Shown here one piece after another: positions 16,039-18,579 of a DNA stretch of 18,579 nucleotides. Each line of letters opens with the position of its first letter. The stretch's first letter is position 1. Location of the stretch: contig JAEWQB010000009.1 of assembly GCA_023460395.1 (NCBI GenBank), positions 1 through 18,579 on the forward strand, given 5' to 3'. The notes under the pieces were generated by a model. It had not been told where the DNA came from. It worked only from the letters and a program-made list of their open reading frames with translations, and ran no database searches. This stretch comes from Pseudomonadota bacterium. Its GTDB lineage: Bacteria > Desulfobacterota > Desulfovibrionia > Desulfovibrionales > Desulfovibrionaceae. The position numbers were made by a program, and so were the translations under genes.

Positions 16039-16632
16039 ATGACAAACAAGCAGAAAATGTTACGTGGTGAATATTACATCAGTTGGGATGAAGAACTGAC
16101 CCATGAGAGAGAAAAGGCAAAGGATCTACTTTTTGATTTCAACAATACCAGGCCTTCATTGAGGGAAAAAAGAGAAAGTATGATTCGCCGGTTGTTTGGC
16201 AGGATCGGGAAAAACTGCTGGATTGAATCACCTTTCAATTGTGATTATGGAAGCAATATTTTTGCCGGGGATAATTTTTACGCCAATACGAACTGTTGCA
16301 TTCTGGATTGCGCAGAAATTTCTTTCGGCAACAATGTATGGATTGGTCCCAACGTTGGCTTCTACACGCCTGAACATGCTTTTGACAGTAAAGAACGAAC
16401 AGCAGGTTATGAGCGCGCACTTCCAATAACCATTGGTGACAATGTGTGGATTTGTGGCGGGGTTACAATTATCGGAGGTGTGACAATAGGTTCAGACTCA
16501 ATTATTGGTGCCGGCAGCGTGGTGGTAAAAGATATCCCGGCGGGAGTGCTTGCACTGGGTAATCCGGCTAAGGTAATTAGAGCGGTGAATGAACAAGACA
16601 GGAAGGGATTGTTGATTGATAAAGGGATATGA
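16039..16632 (+). CDS. Maltose-O-acetyltransferase-like sugar acetyltransferase (Maa/LacA/NodL family)
   Basis: This 197-residue cytoplasmic enzyme is expected to transfer acetyl from acetyl-CoA to a sugar hydroxyl. The N-terminal Maa domain is seen in K-M-L-R-G-E-Y-Y then D-E-E-L, followed by I-R-R-L-F-G-R-I-G. The left-handed beta-helix is built from hexapeptides (I-F-A-G-D-N-F-Y-A-N-T, I-S-F-G-N-N-V-W-I-G, I-T-I-G-D-N-V-W-I-C-G, V-T-I-G-S-D-S-I-I-G-A-G-S). The candidate catalytic His is in F-Y-T-P-E-H, and the family end motif is G-N-P-A-K-V-I-R. An in-frame ATG at 15988 overlaps the TolC stop as ATGA and would add 17 residues outside the family alignment. I prefer 16039 on length and similarity, but the overlap makes 15988 possible. 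It sits in the same transcription unit as the efflux genes. Why an acetyltransferase belongs there is not clear. Confidence 0.85.
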   Translation: MTNKQKMLRGEYYISWDEELTHEREKAKDLLFDFNNTRPSLREKRESMIRRLFGRIGKNCWIESPFNCDYGSNIFAGDNFYANTNCCILDCAEISFGNNVWIGPNVGFYTPEHAFDSKERTAGYERALPITIGDNVWICGGVTIIGGVTIGSDSIIGAGSVVVKDIPAGVLALGNPAKVIRAVNEQDRKGLLIDKGI

Positions 16633-16709
16633 CACCAATTGTGCTTGTTGACATGATGTTGTCTTTTTCTTTTTATCATGTATGAATTATCGGAATAAGT
16701 AAGCTGTGT

Positions 16710-17504
16710 ATGGAAAAAACAATATTTGAGATAGCAAAAATGGACTGTCCTTCGGAAGAAAATCTAATCCGGATGAAATTGGACGGGTTGAGAGCTATTG
16801 CAAATCTGGAGTTTGACATTCCAAATCGAAAATTAACGGTTTATCACAGCGGACAAGTTGATGAGATTGAAAGATCGCTTCTCGAATTGAATTTAGGCGG
16901 TAAAAAAGTATCCACGGAACAAGCCGACCAGACAGTATACAGGGAAAATAAAGACCAAAGAAAACTACTCTGGACAGTTCTCGGAATAAATTTCGCCTTC
17001 TTCATCATTGAAATGACCACTGGACTCATCTCAAAATCGATGGGTTTGGTTGCCGACAGTCTGGATATGCTTGCCGACAGTTTTGTATATGGAATCAGCC
17101 TGTTTGCAGTTGGCGGTACGCTGACAAGAAAAAAGAGGATTGCCAGACTTGCCGGTTATTTTCAAATCTTGCTTGCGATTATTGGTTTTGTAGAAGTGTT
17201 GAGAAGATTTTTGGGTGCAGAGAAAATGCCTGACTTTTCGACAATGATTACCGTTTCAATTTTAGCACTGATTGCCAACGGAATTTGTCTCTATTTGCTT
17301 CAAAAATCAAAAAGCAAAGAGGACGCTCATATGAGAGCAAGTATGATTTTCACCTCAAACGATGTGATTATTAATCTAGGAGTAATAACAGCAGGGGGTT
17401 TGGTCAATTGGTTGAACTCGAATAAACCTGACTTGATAATTGGTTCAATTGTTTTCGTGTTAGTGGTACAAGGGGCATTAAGGATCTTAAAACTCGGAAA
17501 ATGA
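16710..17504 (+). CDS. CDF-like cation transporter with N-terminal HMA-like domain
   Basis: This 264-residue inner-membrane protein begins with a soluble domain of about 70 residues. Its M-D-C-P-S-E-E-N motif (Cys13, with Glu16-Glu17) resembles the metal-binding loop of heavy-metal-associated domains, but with only one Cys. About five to six membrane segments follow (near 86-108, 112-136, 145-165, 178-198, 210-232, 240-258). The TM2-like segment has D-S-L-D-M-L-A-D-S, giving the D-x-x-x-D pair of cation diffusion facilitators (Asp119/Asp123). In the TM5-like segment the expected H-x-x-x-D reads F-T-S-N-D, so the histidine is missing while Asp218 remains. Known CDF proteins exchange metal for protons. 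The metal here cannot be read, but Zn, Cd, Pb or Co fits the setting. It lies 77 nt after the acetyltransferase and is probably part of the cluster. Confidence 0.8.
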   Translation: MEKTIFEIAKMDCPSEENLIRMKLDGLRAIANLEFDIPNRKLTVYHSGQVDEIERSLLELNLGGKKVSTEQADQTVYRENKDQRKLLWTVLGINFAFFIIEMTTGLISKSMGLVADSLDMLADSFVYGISLFAVGGTLTRKKRIARLAGYFQILLAIIGFVEVLRRFLGAEKMPDFSTMITVSILALIANGICLYLLQKSKSKEDAHMRASMIFTSNDVIINLGVITAGGLVNWLNSNKPDLIIGSIVFVLVVQGALRILKLGK

Positions 17505-17982
17505 AAATGGTACAAAGATCGCACTTTATAAAAATCTTACAGTTTAAATCAGTCAAAATTCTCGATTAATAAATACATTTTAGTGCATAAAGAGGGGGAA
17601 CTGTAATTAGCAAATCACAGCCATACTGCAGTTTTATTCTTCTGATAACGGTATTCCAATAAGGGTTCTGTTATTTGAATTTATCTACCCCCTTTTAGAG
17701 AATTTTCAAGTTGAAACCAATCGACGTCAACCTGATAAAGAAAATCTTTACTTTTCTGAATTACCGATATTCGAATCATCTAGAAACAACCGCATTAAGC
17801 CCCAAAGCATGTCTTTTTTACCTTAGCACAAAGAAGCAAAAGAGGGAATGTTTCAGAAACTCATACTTTTTTTTTAAAATCGGAAACCATTTCTGCAATG
17901 AACGAAATAGTTAAAAATGAATTTGGCAATTATAAATGGAAGGAGTAAGGATATACCCTATTGAGAGCTACAAAGGGTTCTG

Positions 17983-18026
17983 AGATAAGAGAAATTGTTG
18001 GATTCTCTGTAACAATTTCTTTATCT
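17983..18026. repeat. Long AT-rich stem-loop
   Basis: AGATAA (17983-17988) plus GAAATTGTT (17991-17999) pair with AACAATTTC (18011-18019) plus TTATCT (18021-18026). This makes about 15 bp of stem with a small internal bulge and an 11-nt loop. The stem is GC-poor and no long T-run follows. It might weakly terminate transcription from the efflux cluster about 480 nt upstream, or be part of an old mobile element. Confidence 0.55.
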
Positions 18027-18233
18027 TTGACTCCGTCGAATGAAGAGCAAACTGGTCCTGCTGGAGATCAAATTGTCTTAGGAAAACTCAAATCCATAAA
18101 ATAAATAATGCCCACTGTCAGATCAAGTCAGAACTATTACATCTCAAACGGATGAAATACAATTTTTGATATGTTGTAGTTGGAAAAAATGTGATGATTA
18201 GAAAAAATTTATATTAGCCCTCAAATAAACCGA

Positions 18234-18266
18234 GCAGTAAAAAATAAAAGTTATTTTTACAACTGC
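18234..18266 (+). promoter_or_regulatory. Stem-loop directly before the IS3 orfA start codon
   Basis: GCAG (18234-18237) pairs with CTGC (18263-18266), and TAAAAAATAA (18238-18247) pairs with TTATTTTTA (18251-18259), leaving small bulges. The structure ends 1 nt before the ATG at 18268. In several insertion sequences a hairpin at this place blocks translation of the transposase from transcripts that start outside the element. That role is inferred here. Confidence 0.45.
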
Positions 18267-18267
18267 T

Positions 18268-18549
18268 ATGGAAAAGAGGAAAAATTTTACATCGAAAATC
18301 AAGGCTGAAATAGTTTTATCCTTGTTGCGTGGAGAGGATCCGGAGCTGCTTAGCCGTGAATACGGAGTTACTCTGGCTGATATCAACCTTTGGCGGGATC
18401 AATTTATCGAGAGTGGTACCGACGGGTTCAAACGTAAACCCGACGATTCGAAGCTGGGTGCTGCCGAGCGTAAGATCGGGCAACTGCAGATGGAGCTTGA
18501 ACTCACAAAAAAAAAGAACGAATTGGCAGCAAAACTAAAAAGGAAATAA
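18268..18549 (+). CDS. IS3-family transposase OrfA (HTH protein)
   Basis: This is a 93-residue OrfA. The N-terminal helix-turn-helix of the HTH_Tnp_1 type (F-T-S-K-I-K-A-E-I-V through L-S-R-E-Y-G-V-T-L-A-D-I-N-L-W-R) binds the IS ends. The C-terminal leucine-rich coiled coil (A-A-E-R-K-I-G-Q-L-Q-M-E-L-E-L) is for dimerisation. Length and layout match IS3-family OrfA. Near the 3' end a run of nine A (18507-18515) and a G form an in-phase A-AAA-AAG heptamer at 18510-18516. This would let ribosomes shift -1 to make the OrfAB fusion transposase. It is a typical mobile-element gene, intact as far as visible. Confidence 0.88.
   Translation: MEKRKNFTSKIKAEIVLSLLRGEDPELLSREYGVTLADINLWRDQFIESGTDGFKRKPDDSKLGAAERKIGQLQMELELTKKKNELAAKLKRK
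18510..18516 (+). other. Programmed -1 frameshift slippery heptamer A-AAA-AAG
   Basis: The heptamer lies in the required phase (AAA at 18511-18513, AAG at 18514-18516 in the orfA frame). The -1 frame is open both around it and onward into orfB. The orfA stop is at 18547-18549, giving an overlap of about 30 nt. Confidence 0.7.
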
Positions 18550-18579
18550 TCTCCATGCTGATAGAGGAACATTATCCAT
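18516..18579 (+). CDS. IS3-family transposase OrfB, N-terminal start only (runs off right edge)
   Basis: In the -1 frame relative to orfA, translation after the slippery site is open to the window end and reads K-K-E-I-I-S-M-L-I-E-E-H-Y-P. This matches the usual beginning of OrfB proteins in this family (a conserved I-E-E-x-Y/H-P segment before the HTH_21 domain). The catalytic integrase core lies outside the window. OrfB would be made mainly as the OrfAB frameshift product; an internal ATG at 18555 could also start it. Confidence 0.7.

Larger units (their letters stand above)
17505..18267. other. 763-bp AT-rich region without a convincing gene, leading into an IS3 element
   Basis: The open frame at 17711-17914 (67 codons) has no recognisable domain and is rejected. 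Another short frame (about 17951-18103) is also open but unrecognised. A stem-loop is present at 17983-18026. The left end of the IS3 element must lie in the last 50-200 bp. A TGTCAG start at 18116 is one candidate terminal repeat, but the partner end is outside the window. I see no clear terminator straight after the CDF-like gene. Confidence 0.55.

Noticed and set aside
9675..17504. Copper/silver (Cus) efflux system
   Set aside because: The pump does not show the CusA methionine relay and no CusF-like or copper-sensing gene is present; a divalent metal system fits better.
17711..17914. Plus-strand open frame of 67 codons
   Set aside because: Composition looks random, with no signal peptide or domain and no good promoter or ribosome-binding context.
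17951..18103. Short open frame reading G-F-S-V-T-I-S-L-S-L-T-P-S-N-E-E-Q
   Set aside because: It looks somewhat protein-like but has no ATG at a sensible place, matches no family I know and contains the stem-loop.

Overview
The window looks like a piece of a Bacteroidota chromosome, most likely order Bacteroidales. Three things suggest this: TAnnTTTG-type -7 promoter boxes with upstream TTG elements; a lipoprotein combining a BACON-like domain with a CotH domain; and a large outer-membrane beta-barrel receptor with an N-terminal carboxypeptidase-regulatory-like domain. I cannot name a species. Base composition changes along the window. The receptor gene at 5807-8122 is clearly GC-rich, 8400-9675 is AT-rich and full of broken genes, and the metal-efflux block is intermediate. 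This points to a mosaic, accessory region.

Layout. The left edge (1-96) is the last part of an IS3-type transposase. Next come a divergent pair: a 68-residue XRE regulator on the minus strand and a short UvrA-like ABC ATPase without the UvrB-binding domain on the plus strand. Recognisable promoters and palindromes lie between them. A secreted alpha/beta-hydrolase esterase follows the UvrA-like gene at close spacing and ends in a strong terminator. A CotH-family lipoprotein follows, with its own strong terminator. The convergent minus-strand gene is the outer-membrane beta-barrel receptor.

From 8123 to 9675 there is a gene graveyard. It holds a 15-bp perfect palindrome, two short tandem duplications, a truncated HEAT-repeat-like gene, a frameshifted remnant of an unknown gene, and a small fragment resembling DUF1593 nucleoside-hydrolase-like proteins.

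From 9675 to 17504 there is a co-directional metal-resistance cluster. Its genes are a His-rich secreted protein, a His-rich periplasmic adaptor lipoprotein (CzcB/CusB type), an RND pump (CzcA/CusA type), a TolC-like outer-membrane protein, a maltose-O-acetyltransferase-like enzyme, and a CDF-like transporter fused to an HMA-like N-terminal domain. The adaptor, pump and outer-membrane protein would form a tripartite envelope exporter. The CDF-like protein would move metal across the inner membrane, and the His-rich proteins would bind metal in the periplasm. The pump lacks the methionines typical of the Cu(I)/Ag(I) pump CusA, so a divalent metal is more likely.

The last 760 bp before the right edge have no convincing gene. 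They run into a second IS3-family element, which has orfA and the start of orfB joined by a canonical A-AAA-AAG slippery site. I see no wholly new system. The most interesting points are the make-up of the efflux cluster (embedded acetyltransferase, HMA-CDF fusion with an altered metal site), the palindrome over the UvrA-like promoter, and the unexplained palindrome and tandem repeats at 8326-8428.
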